Assembly: GCA_000431155.1 (NCBI GenBank) | Contig: HF985658.1 | Coordinates: 1 to 53,698, forward strand | Direction of reading: 5' to 3' | DNA from: Bacteroides sp. CAG:927 | GTDB lineage: Bacteria > Bacteroidota > Bacteroidia > Bacteroidales > Muribaculaceae | DNA length: 53,698 nt | Shown: positions 1 to 6,114 of the stretch, in pieces | Layout of the letters: every line of letters starts with the position of its first letter | How positions within the stretch are numbered: position 1 is the first letter of the stretch | Position numbers and translations under genes: made by a program | The notes under the pieces: model-generated | Database searches by the model: none | What the model saw: only the letters and a program-made list of their open reading frames with translations | What the model was told of the DNA's origin: nothing

Positions 1-63
1 GAAGTACAAGACATTTTTAAATGAAAGAGCCGTGTTGAATTATCCCAATTTTGCGCCAAAGAT

Positions 64-94
64 TTTGCAGGGTAAGAATAATTCATTAACTTTG
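64..94 (+). promoter_or_regulatory. Consensus Bacteroidota promoter
   Basis: TTTG at 64-67, a 19-base spacer and TAACTTTG at 87-94 match the sigma-ABfr consensus (TTTG-N19-TAnnTTTG) exactly. Transcription should begin near 100, at the first base of a 20-nt sequence that is repeated 142 bp downstream. It would drive the leader and the two small genes that follow. Confidence 0.75.
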
Positions 95-100
95 CACTAT

Positions 101-235
101 CCTAAAAATTCAATGTTATGAACCCAATCAACAAATCTCCCAAAAGATATTTGCGACCTATGGTGCGGAGCGCGGAAACGCCCCGGCGCTTACTAACATT
201 GAATAGCGTAGGACACCTAAGGGTCGCTATTTTTT
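101..235 (+). ncRNA. Candidate structured leader or small RNA
   Basis: A transcript of about 135 nt is bounded by the consensus promoter at 64-94 and a stem with a T-tract at 203-235. It can form a hairpin at 169-190 (AGCGC/GCGCT) and the terminal hairpin. The initiation context CCTAAAAATTCAATGTTATG at its 5' end recurs at the start codon of the next gene. This layout fits a transcription attenuator or a stand-alone small RNA. No known RNA family is recognised, and the function is inference. Confidence 0.4.
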
Positions 236-276
236 ATAACCTCCTAAAAATTCAATGTTATGGGCTATTTAATTAA
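118..276 (+). CDS. Possible 52-aa leader peptide
   Basis: An ATG at 118 opens 52 codons (begins MNPINKSPKRYLRP, rich in Arg, Leu and Pro) and stops at 274-276. The frame runs through the terminator-like hairpin at 203-235 and overlaps the start of the 93-aa gene by 17 nt in another frame. It shares its initiation sequence with that gene. Translation across the hairpin could control read-through, but the frame may equally be chance sequence inside a structured RNA. Confidence 0.2.
   Translation: MNPINKSPKRYLRPMVRSAETPRRLLTLNSVGHLRVAIFYNLLKIQCYGLFN
203..235 (+). terminator. Intrinsic terminator or attenuator
   Basis: The arms ATAGCG (203-208) and CGCTAT (225-230) can pair, with further partial pairing inside, and are followed by a run of T to 235. 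It lies between the promoter and the 93-aa gene, so it would end a short RNA or attenuate the operon. Confidence 0.5.
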
Positions 277-541
277 TGCTCAGTCGGCAGCAAAAAAAGC
301 CGCCAACTACAACCTTGATGAACTCGTTGACGTGTTCATCTGCAACAAAGAACCCCAGCAGTTACGCCGAGAACTGCAAAGCCTTTACTTCCGCCTTGTG
401 AACGCCTACGGCGATGGCAACGAATGCTTAGGCGGCGTTTGCTCTGACGAACTCTACACCCTGCAAACCATTATTGAAGCTGTTGACAGCATGACGAATA
501 ACGCCGCCGATTCGCGCGTTGTAGTCGTTGCTAAACAATAA
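260..541 (+). CDS. Hypothetical protein, 93 aa
   Basis: Small soluble protein with no signal peptide or membrane segment. The N-terminal two thirds look mostly helical (AQSAAKKAANYNLDELVDVF, then a QLRRELQSLYFRLVNAYG stretch), with a Gly/Cys-containing middle. No family is recognised. The start at 260 is fixed by the ATG at the end of the second copy of the 20-bp repeat. It is the first gene downstream of the consensus promoter and is separated from the next gene by a strong hairpin. The context of small genes, structured RNA and repeats suggests an accessory element, but nothing in the protein shows a role. Confidence 0.55.
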   Translation: MGYLINAQSAAKKAANYNLDELVDVFICNKEPQQLRRELQSLYFRLVNAYGDGNECLGGVCSDELYTLQTIIEAVDSMTNNAADSRVVVVAKQ

Positions 542-549
542 CCCGACAC

Positions 550-587
550 GAGCGGCGGCAGTTGCTTTCGGGCGATTGCCGCCGCTC
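550..587 (+). terminator. Strong intercistronic hairpin
   Basis: GAGCGGCGGCA (550-560) and TGCCGCCGCTC (577-587) form a perfect 11-bp stem with a 16-nt loop just after the 93-aa gene. No good T-tract follows, so it may act as an mRNA stabiliser or a weak terminator rather than a full stop. Confidence 0.5.
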
Positions 588-615
588 TTAACCTTAAAAA
601 TATGTAATATGCTGA

Positions 616-1095
616 ATGACAAATAAAGAACGCATAATCAAGCTCTCAAAGAGCTTAACCCCTAACGAAGTAGCCGAAATATGTAATGTTTCGGCTGGCT
701 ATGTTTATAGGGTATTGCGCGAACATCATCCCAAAACATTAACGTTAACGAACTACATGAACGCCATTAAAAGCGGAATAACCAGCAAAGAAGATTTGGC
801 GACATTCTTTGGCGTTGACCGTACAACAATTTATAGATTTGAGCAAAAGCACATGGCAAAAGAAACTATCGGGAAAATTCTCTATATCATTAACGGCGAT
901 ATAGACGAAGCAAAAAAAGCACAAGCACTAACCAACGAGGAAGCCGCAGAACTCCCCCAACTCCCCACATTACCCAAAGTAATAGGGGAACTTCGACAAA
1001 TGCTTAAATTTGTTGAGAAGTACAAAGAGTTAACTTCATTCCATGCTGAACTACATCAAAAGATTTCGGCGGCACTTAAAAAACTGAATTGTTAA
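616..1095 (+). CDS. HTH-type DNA-binding protein, 159 aa
   Basis: Two helix-turn-helix-like segments are visible. Residues about 13-37 (LTPNEVAEICNVSAGYVYRVL) resemble a resolvase or MarR-type recognition helix. Residues about 53-75 (ITSKEDLATFFGVDRTTIYRFE) resemble a Cro/Xre-type HTH. The rest is a Pro-rich linker and a charged C-terminal helix (res. 115-159) that could dimerise. There is no catalytic motif. It follows the 93-aa gene by 74 bp and is followed directly by a 500-bp tract of inverted and iterated repeats, which makes that tract a natural binding target. A regulator or an initiator/partition-like protein of a small element are both possible; neither is proven. Confidence 0.6.
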   Translation: MTNKERIIKLSKSLTPNEVAEICNVSAGYVYRVLREHHPKTLTLTNYMNAIKSGITSKEDLATFFGVDRTTIYRFEQKHMAKETIGKILYIINGDIDEAKKAQALTNEEAAELPQLPTLPKVIGELRQMLKFVEKYKELTSFHAELHQKISAALKKLNC

Positions 1096-1302
1096 AACGC
1101 CGTTGCAATTTAGTTCAAAATGCAATATCTAATGACTACCCAACTAAAATTAAAACGAAACGTACATTTTTGGCAAAAAAATATTCTTGATTTTCAACAA
1201 CTTAAACAATTTAACGACTCTCCAACTGCGCGCAACATCGCATTTTTAAGGCTTGTTCAAATTGCAACATCGCACATTTAGACCGCTGGAGCAGTCCAAC
1301 CG

Positions 1303-1349
1303 TTAAACCGCCGTTTAATCGCTTAAAAGTTGATTAAACGGCGGTTTAA
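1303..1349 (+). repeat. Perfect 18-bp inverted repeat
   Basis: TTAAACCGCCGTTTAATC (1303-1320) and its exact reverse complement at 1332-1349 are separated by 11 nt. Each arm is itself nearly palindromic (TTAAAC...GTTTAA), so the structure could be a large cruciform or two adjacent dyad binding sites. No T-tract follows, which argues against a simple terminator. Confidence 0.8.
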
Positions 1350-1404
1350 TATATCCACACATTATCAGCGCATTAGCCATTTACCAGTCGTTAAATATAT
1401 CGTT

Positions 1405-1501
1405 AAAATTAAAGCAAAATTAAAGCCGATTAAAGTAAAATTAAACTTATTAGCCCCGATTTCAGCCCCAAAATTAAACTAAAATTAAAGCAAATTAAAC
1501 T
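1405..1501 (+). repeat. Iteron-like 11-bp repeats
   Basis: AAAATTAAAGC occurs at 1405-1415, 1416-1426 and 1481-1491, with variants (AAAATTAAACT and close forms) at about 1428-1435, 1437-1447, 1470-1480 and 1491-1501. Several copies abut with an 11-bp period, about one helical turn, as in iteron arrays of plasmid or element origins. The tract is very AT-rich and could melt easily. It could also be low-complexity drift, but the phased repetition is visible directly. Confidence 0.5.
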
Positions 1502-1608
1502 TATGCAAATCAGCGGCTTAACTCCAACATTCGCTACATCAGCACGTTATGACACAACACAATGCTCGTTTCGTTTTCATGCCCATACATTTTACGAAAC
1601 TCCATAGC

Positions 1609-1932
1609 TTATGACACAATTTTAAGTCCGACTATTGAAGATATTAGCGTAAAGATGAAAAACAAACGCCAAAAGGTTGCCGGTTCGTGGAAAAAGAGGA
1701 TGCCCACTAAAACTGTTCCAACGGCTCCGATTCCGGTCCATACGGCATAGGCAGTGCCTATTGGCAGGCTTTGTGTGGCTTTTGCCAATAATCCCATACT
1801 TATAATTGTAAACACAAGAAATCCGGCAATCCAGCCCCACCATGCGAGACCTTCAACGGATTTTGCCCTTCCGAGGCAGTAAGTAAAGCCGACCTCGCAG
1901 AAGCCGGCTACAATTAGAATTATCCAATTCAT
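1609..1932 (-). CDS. SMR-family exporter, SugE/Gdx-like
   Basis: A 107-aa inner-membrane protein with four hydrophobic helices and the small multidrug resistance layout. The conserved membrane Glu is in helix 1 (AGFCEVGFTYCLGRA, Glu13). The signature GTAYAVWTGIGAVGT at about res. 59-73 is the form typical of SugE/Gdx guanidinium/H+ antiporters rather than of EmrE. SMR proteins work as antiparallel dimers that exchange protons for small cations. The gene stands alone. Its upstream region contains no guanidine riboswitch that I recognise, so guanidinium as the substrate is inferred from the motif only. The last codons overlap an 11-bp direct repeat (TTATGACACAA). Confidence 0.85.
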   Translation of the reverse strand: MNWIILIVAGFCEVGFTYCLGRAKSVEGLAWWGWIAGFLVFTIISMGLLAKATQSLPIGTAYAVWTGIGAVGTVLVGILFFHEPATFWRLFFIFTLISSIVGLKIVS

Positions 1933-2493
1933 AACTGAATCCGAACCTGTTTGAGGGCTGCAAGTAACTCTCGGCGACTCCTTCTAAGGCATTGCAAATT
2001 TACAAATATTATTGAGTCCGGCAATATGTTACTTCCGGAAATATTGCCTTAAACATTTGCAACAAAGCAAGCTATATTTGCGTGTGCTTTCATCGCCCGC
2101 TTATTTTTTTGGGGGATTTGGGTGTAGTTTTGCGGATTAGTAGCAAAACTCGGTTGAAATGTTAAAAATCAACGCTACCTTCGCTTTAGAAAACATGTAA
2201 CATGTTGCACAAATATAAAGTGCAATGGAGCCAATTAGACGCGACAAAAATACCTTACGATTTGGCAGATAAGAAAATTTGCCTGCGTTCTTGAAACATC
2301 CCTTGTTAACGGTTGAACAGTCAAAGTCATAGCCCCGACATAGCCTTTGAGTGATATGATGTAAGTGCTTTTAGGTATTGATTTAATACCACGAAGTTAT
2401 ATATATATATAAAGTTACATATATAATGGAGGAAAAGACACGAAAAAAAGGCGGCTAACGGCGAGTTGCCATTCTATACTATATGCGCAATAG
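1933..2493. other. Gene-poor region with small inverted repeats
   Basis: No gene is supported. A minus-strand TAAATTTG (-7 box, 1995-2002) may serve the SMR gene. Just upstream lies a perfect 8-bp inverted repeat, GGCAATAT at 2020-2027 and ATATTGCC at 2041-2048. TTGCAC/GTGCAA (2205-2225) is another short inverted repeat, and 2398-2430 contains alternating AT palindromes. Copy A of the 29-bp direct repeat lies at 2108-2136. Confidence 0.4.
2443..2470 (-). terminator. Terminator of the 411-aa gene
   Basis: On the minus strand a GC-rich imperfect hairpin (GGCAAC.../...GTTAGCC) about 25 nt past the stop codon is followed by GCCGCC and a run of seven T. The geometry fits an intrinsic terminator for the 2494-3729 gene. 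Confidence 0.5.
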
Positions 2494-3729
2494 TTATAAT
2501 AAATCCTTAAATTTTGGAATTAAGAAAGCACATAAGGCTTTATCTTCTTGTGGCATAGAGTCAAAATTAGATTCTATAAATCGTATAAATCTTTCAAGAG
2601 ATTCTGGTTGCTTTCTAAAATCATATAACAATGCTTCGTAAGCGCGTTTAGCTACGGTCTCATCCATAGACATAAAGGAAGATATGTCAGAGAGTAATCC
2701 ATTGTCGGCACAATGTTGTAAGAAGTCATTCCATCCGCCTAAAAGTTCATAATCAATCAGTCTGTTTTCGGGCTGATAATTATACTTCTTAACTATCGCG
2801 TGAATGATAGCCAATGTTAGAACTTTAGTTGCTTGAGGTTTAAGCGATTTTATAGGATAATCCTCAAATGAGGATGATTCCATATCAATATTAATGCATC
2901 GCTCTAATTTAATTGGTTCAGTAGTTAAGAAAACAGTGATAGAATTGATTTTATCTTCAAAGGCAGGATTCTCTAATATTGTAATTGCACCTACCACCTT
3001 ATCTGACAATATTTCACTTGTAGCGTAATCCGAAGTGTCAAAGAAATATTGACGTAATAATTTAAATCCTTCCTCAGAATAAATAATATACTGAGTGCCG
3101 AGCATATTGGTTACTTTATATCGGTCATAGTATCGTGTATAACTTTTGCATGCAAGATTATTCTTATACTGATGATATTGCAGTAACTCATATCCTACTT
3201 TTGCTGAAATAGAATTGTTCTTAATTTCAAACCCATTTGGAGTTTGAAATATAGGGGTTGCATTGAAAACAGATCGGAAATCTTCACTTACGAATACGAC
3301 ACAAGGATATAGAACATCATAGTCTTTGAATTGACTTATAGTTCTAATACGTGTCGCTGAGTTTTGGGGAGGATTTACAATTTTATTAAAAGCCCTGCTA
3401 TCAAGATAAACAGTTCTCTTGACTCCATCAACTTCACCTGTAATGCGATGGAAATTATAGTTAGTAAACCAATAATCCATTTTGAGAACACATTCCTTAA
3501 TCTCGTCAAACAAAAATTGATCCCACAAGATAATAAACAACACAGAATCATCATCAACAATAATATTTGTTGATTGAGAATCAGCATTGTTAGCGAGAAA
3601 AGCAACACAATCACCGATTTTCCCAAATGATGTTGCCGAAAGTTGCACTGGCAGATAGCGAGATGATAATCCGATATTGAATCTTGCATTATCGTGCGCA
3701 TTATGATTTATGTCAAGATTTATATCCAT
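2494..3729 (-). CDS. Orphan hypothetical protein, 411 aa
   Basis: Not recognised. The protein is soluble in appearance, Asn/Asp/Tyr/Phe-rich, with no signal peptide, membrane segment, P-loop or nuclease motif that I can see. It opens with a His/Asn/Asp-rich stretch (MDINLDINHNAHDNARF), continues as a mixed alpha/beta region (res. 40-250) and ends with helical segments (ETVAKRAYEALLYDFRKQPESL and after). Base composition is clearly more AT-rich than the B12 genes nearby. It has a private consensus promoter (3749-3780) and terminator and sits between 29-bp direct repeats, so it looks like a one-gene acquired cassette. A defence or toxin role is conceivable for such a cassette, but nothing in the sequence shows it. 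Confidence 0.6.
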   Translation of the reverse strand: MDINLDINHNAHDNARFNIGLSSRYLPVQLSATSFGKIGDCVAFLANNADSQSTNIIVDDDSVLFIILWDQFLFDEIKECVLKMDYWFTNYNFHRITGEVDGVKRTVYLDSRAFNKIVNPPQNSATRIRTISQFKDYDVLYPCVVFVSEDFRSVFNATPIFQTPNGFEIKNNSISAKVGYELLQYHQYKNNLACKSYTRYYDRYKVTNMLGTQYIIYSEEGFKLLRQYFFDTSDYATSEILSDKVVGAITILENPAFEDKINSITVFLTTEPIKLERCINIDMESSSFEDYPIKSLKPQATKVLTLAIIHAIVKKYNYQPENRLIDYELLGGWNDFLQHCADNGLLSDISSFMSMDETVAKRAYEALLYDFRKQPESLERFIRFIESNFDSMPQEDKALCAFLIPKFKDLL

Positions 3730-3748
3730 ATAGTTGTATTTTGATGCG

Positions 3749-3780
3749 CAAATTTACTAAATATCCTATGTATGAACAAA
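3749..3780 (-). promoter_or_regulatory. Promoter of the 411-aa gene
   Basis: On the minus strand TTTG (complement of 3777-3780), a 20-nt spacer and TAAATTTG (complement of 3749-3756) match the Bacteroidota consensus. The start codon follows after 19 nt. Confidence 0.7.
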
Positions 3781-3803
3781 TTAAAGAAATAATCTAACCG
3801 AAA

Positions 3804-3834
3804 AGGGCTGGCTTTTGCAAATGTAATCAGCCCT
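3804..3834. terminator. Bidirectional terminator hairpin
   Basis: AGGGCTG (3804-3810) pairs perfectly with CAGCCCT (3828-3834). Runs of T follow on both strands (TTTTT at 3837-3841 on plus, TTTT on minus). On the minus strand it ends the small membrane gene pair 4454-3889. Confidence 0.6.
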
Positions 3835-3888
3835 AATTTTTAGCTTCTCAAAAAGTTTTATCGGACAGCAATAATTCAAAAACAGAAG

Positions 3889-4088
3889 CTATTTGGGGGA
3901 TTTGGGTGGAGTTTTGCGGAAGCTGAGAGCCACGAATACTGCGCCGAGGCAGGCAAACAGTACTCCGGCATAATTATAGAATGAATTTTCTTGAATTAAA
4001 TTCGCTCCGGCTATAAGCATCACTACTCCGGCTATAAGGCAAATCAAACCACAAGCCAGTACTATTTAGAATATCTATTGAAACTCAT
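3889..4088 (-). pseudogene. Small two-helix membrane protein, apparent 1-nt frameshift
   Basis: From ATG 4088 the frame reads MSFNRYSK and stops. One extra A in the A-run at 4065-4067 would join it to an open frame that reads IVLACGLICLIAGVVMLIAG and continues NLIQENSF, a second hydrophobic helix (NYAGVLFACLGAVFVALSF) and the basic tail RKTPPKSPK-stop at 3889. The restored product would be about 66 aa with two membrane helices. The broken frame starts 12 nt after the 117-aa membrane gene on the same strand. The missing base lies in a homopolymer, so a sequencing error, a real pseudogene and a slippery phase-variable site are all possible. Confidence 0.5.
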
Positions 4089-4100
4089 AACCAATGTTAT

Positions 4101-4454
4101 TTAACTTTTGACAATGTAGATCAAAAGAATGGCGATGGCAGCCACCAATCCAAGGACACACCACCCTACTGATACCGGATAGAGAGTTCCCAATATCAAA
4201 GCATACAGTATATAATATAGCGACACATTGGATAGGAAATTGCTTGTTGGCACATTTTTAGGCTTACTGACCCAAAACCAAATGGAATAACCCACCATAA
4301 AAGCAAAAAATATACATAAAGCTACTATGGGCAATATAGCAAAGCCATAATGGCTAAGTATCACAAGTGATAAAGCTGCTCCTAAAGAAGCAATATTCAT
4401 GGCTGCACTGTCATAATACATCTGCAGGCGTGGATGGCGTACTGTATAATTCAT
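4101..4454 (-). CDS. Small integral membrane protein, 117 aa
   Basis: Four hydrophobic segments are visible (about res. 17-36, 40-62, 75-92 and 96-115) after a short basic N-terminus (MNYTVRHPRLQMYYDS). The second contains WFWVSKPKN at its end, a likely cytoplasmic or periplasmic loop. No family is recognised and there are no catalytic motifs. It is the first gene of a two-gene unit with the frameshifted membrane gene 12 nt downstream. A 14-bp perfect palindrome sits 5 nt upstream of its ATG, in the 45-bp gap after the phosphoglycerate-mutase-like gene. Its function is unknown. Confidence 0.6.
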   Translation of the reverse strand: MNYTVRHPRLQMYYDSAAMNIASLGAALSLVILSHYGFAILPIVALCIFFAFMVGYSIWFWVSKPKNVPTSNFLSNVSLYYILYALILGTLYPVSVGWCVLGLVAAIAILLIYIVKS

Positions 4455-4459
4455 ATCTA

Positions 4460-4473
4460 TTTAACGCGTTAAA
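4460..4473. promoter_or_regulatory. 14-bp perfect palindrome, possible operator
   Basis: TTTAACGCGTTAAA lies just upstream of the start codon at 4454. A perfect dyad of this length in a short intergenic gap is a plausible repressor site. The binding protein is unknown and no promoter motif is obvious in the gap. Confidence 0.35.
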
Positions 4474-4499
4474 AGCCCAATAATTGCAATTCGCACAAA

Positions 4500-5546
4500 T
4501 TAAATTTGCACATAACACGGCACCTTCCCCGCGAGATGCTTTCCTATGATGGAACTGGTGCCGTGATCACTCGTTATCACTAACGCAACATCGTGACCCG
4601 ATGCATACTCCCTGAGAGGAGCAACCAACTCAGTATCAATTCGTTTAATCATATCAATCTTGCCTTTGACATCCAACGAATGGGATGCCTCATCACATGC
4701 TTCAACATGCACAAGCACAAACTGGTGATTACCAATAGCCGAAATTGCCGCATCGCATTTCCCCCGTAAATTCGTGGTGAATGTTCCATCAGCCCCATCT
4801 ACATCTATCACATCCATACCCACAGCCCGCGATATGCCGCGCACAAGCTGAGTACCGCTTATGGATGCCCCGTTGTAAGCAAATGGAGCAAAACTCCCCG
4901 CTCGTCCCGCGCCCCAAAGCCAGATGCCATTGGCAGGAAACCCAAGAGTGGAGAGCAATGCGATAGCCTCAACATTAATACGTGCAAGCGTTGCATTGTC
5001 TATCATATGCGACTGATACGGCTGATTAAGAATATTGTGAGGTGGAACCGATGATGGCAAATCTGTCATGCCTTTTACCTTCAGCAAAGCCCTGAAACCG
5101 TTGCCGTTATAAAAATGAAGATTATCGCACCCGAATCGGCCATTCAGCAAATCCACTACAACCATAGCCTGCTCACCGGTCAGTCCTTCGCCACAATGGC
5201 TGGTAATCATGCCATTATGCATCGAAACGAGATTGCATCTCAGCACCATATCGTCCTTATCCACTTCTATGCCAAGCCCCAGAGCCTCAAATGGAGCACG
5301 ACAATTGGCACACTCTCCGGCATCATAACCGAGCAGGGTCAGGAGTGCCACATCAGTGTTAGGTTCCAGCCCATCAGGCACAAGCGAAATGGAATCATGC
5401 ATCATTGCATCCATGCATTCACAGTCAGCTGCCTGCCAAGGAGTTCTCCCGCCAAGAACATCCAGCGGAGGCTCATGCATGCCATCCGCCACCACTACAA
5501 TGAGGGAACGGTTATTTGCAATATTCAGCAGCTGCTCAGGTGTCAT
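4500..5546 (-). CDS. ApgM/COG3635-like phosphotransferase, 348 aa
   Basis: Alkaline-phosphatase superfamily, most like archaeal-type cofactor-independent phosphoglycerate mutase, which is about 400 aa in its usual form. Metal and active-site features are visible: ADGMHEPP (N-terminal Asp), LGGRTPWQAAD, APFEALGLGIEV, RCNLVS, HVEACDEASHS and the terminal SDHGT. Where ApgM has the phospho-accepting Ser (GSDVANLSLLGYD), this protein has PNTDVALLTLLGYD, so the nucleophile would be Thr (about res. 64). It is divergent from cobUTSC, with back-to-back promoters. A B12-linked role is inferred, for example supplying threonine phosphate for CobD in place of PduX. Glycolytic mutase activity is less likely given the substitution. 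The start gives an almost leaderless mRNA. Confidence 0.7.
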   Translation of the reverse strand: MTPEQLLNIANNRSLIVVVADGMHEPPLDVLGGRTPWQAADCECMDAMMHDSISLVPDGLEPNTDVALLTLLGYDAGECANCRAPFEALGLGIEVDKDDMVLRCNLVSMHNGMITSHCGEGLTGEQAMVVVDLLNGRFGCDNLHFYNGNGFRALLKVKGMTDLPSSVPPHNILNQPYQSHMIDNATLARINVEAIALLSTLGFPANGIWLWGAGRAGSFAPFAYNGASISGTQLVRGISRAVGMDVIDVDGADGTFTTNLRGKCDAAISAIGNHQFVLVHVEACDEASHSLDVKGKIDMIKRIDTELVAPLREYASGHDVALVITSDHGTSSIIGKHLAGKVPCYVQI

Positions 5547-5599
5547 AGGACTGCAAAATTACGAATTTAAAAAAGAAATGTCTAAATTTGCAAACATAA
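5547..5599. promoter_or_regulatory. Back-to-back promoters, ApgM-like gene and cobUTSC
   Basis: TAAATTTG at 5583-5590 (plus) lies 9 nt before the cobU ATG. TAATTTTG on minus (complement of 5554-5561) lies 7 nt before the divergent ATG at 5546. No good -33 TTTG is seen for either. With starts this close, both mRNAs would have leaders of only a few nucleotides. No cobalamin riboswitch fits in this 53-bp gap. Confidence 0.55.
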
Positions 5600-6112
5600 A
5601 TGGCAAACAACATCACACTCATCACAGGCGGCCAACGCTCAGGCAAAAGTGCTTTTGCTGAAAAGCTCACACTTGACCGGTGTGCCAACCCCGCGTATAT
5701 AGCTACTGCCCAGATATTTGACGATGAAATGCGTCAAAGGGTGGCAGCTCATCAGGCTCGCCGTGGCCCAATGTGGACAAATTTTGAGGCACCGTTGGCA
5801 CCGGGCGAACTATCTATTGCCAATGACACTGCGTTGATTGATTGCCTGACCATGTGGACCTCCAACATACTGTTTGCCGAAAATGAAGACCCGCAACTTG
5901 CCCTGCGGCGTTTCACCGCCGAATGGCAAAAACTCATCTCATTGCCTGTCAACATAATAGCAGTGACAAACGAGATAGGATTAGGAGGAGTGAGCGCAAA
6001 CGCACTGCAACGAAAATTCACCGACCTTCAGGGCGCAATCAATCAGCTCGTGGCCGCAGAATCCAATGAAGTTTATATGCTTATAAGCGGTATCCCGCTA
6101 AGAATAAAATAG
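5600..6112 (+). CDS. cobU: Adenosylcobinamide kinase / guanylyltransferase
   Basis: Bifunctional cytoplasmic enzyme that phosphorylates adenosylcobinamide and transfers GMP to give AdoCbi-GDP. The P-loop GGQRSGKS is at res. 10-17. The GMP-accepting His is most likely His51 in RQRVAAHQARRG. VTNEIGLGGVSAN and the tail resemble known CobU. Its 170 aa are near the usual 175-185. It is the first gene of the cobU-T-S-C operon, 2 nt before cobT. It acts on the product of CbiB, encoded at 20-21 kb. Confidence 0.93.
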   Translation: MANNITLITGGQRSGKSAFAEKLTLDRCANPAYIATAQIFDDEMRQRVAAHQARRGPMWTNFEAPLAPGELSIANDTALIDCLTMWTSNILFAENEDPQLALRRFTAEWQKLISLPVNIIAVTNEIGLGGVSANALQRKFTDLQGAINQLVAAESNEVYMLISGIPLRIK

Positions 6113-6114
6113 TT

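Larger units (their letters stand above)
101..262 (+). repeat. 20-bp direct repeat around two start codons
   Basis: CCTAAAAATTCAATGTTATG occurs identically at 101-120 and 243-262. Each copy ends in an ATG: 118-120 opens a 52-codon frame and 260-262 opens the 93-aa gene. The repeat therefore carries the whole initiation region, as if a leader unit had been duplicated. It also supports 260 as the true start of the second frame. Confidence 0.7.
1096..1608 (+). other. Repeat-dense non-coding tract
   Basis: No convincing gene. Besides the inverted repeat and iteron-like repeats listed separately, it has an 11-bp direct repeat GCAACATCGCA at 1232-1242 and 1264-1274 (32 bp apart), related GTTCAAA(A/T)TGCAA(T/C)AT sequences near 1113 and 1256, and an 11-bp direct repeat TTATGACACAA at 1547-1557 and 1609-1619, the second copy overlapping the 3' end of the SMR gene. 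ATATCCACA at 1351-1359 is one mismatch from a DnaA box. The density suggests a protein-binding control region such as an origin, transfer or attachment site. Confidence 0.5.
2108..3920. repeat. 29-bp direct repeats flanking an orphan gene
   Basis: Copies at 2108-2136 and 3892-3920 begin TTTGGGGGATTTGGGTG and agree at 28 of 29 positions; the mismatch is T2125/G3909. They enclose the 411-aa AT-rich gene with its own promoter and terminator. On the minus strand copy B encodes the tail RKTPPKSPK-stop of a small membrane protein, and copy A reads RKTTPKSPK in one frame. The repeat may therefore mark a duplicated gene end or the borders of an inserted cassette. Confidence 0.6.

Noticed and set aside
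2..121. Open frame at the left edge of the window
   Set aside because: It overlaps the consensus promoter and the start of the leader, has no recognisable similarity, and its beginning is not visible. Left out as a gene.
1933..2100. Possible guanidine riboswitch before the SMR gene
   Set aside because: The minus-strand leader lacks the conserved cores of guanidine-I, -II or -III riboswitches as I know them. Only a plain 8-bp inverted repeat is present.
2398..2430. AT dinucleotide palindromes as a promoter or origin
   Set aside because: Low-complexity TA repeats; no partner motif or gene nearby.
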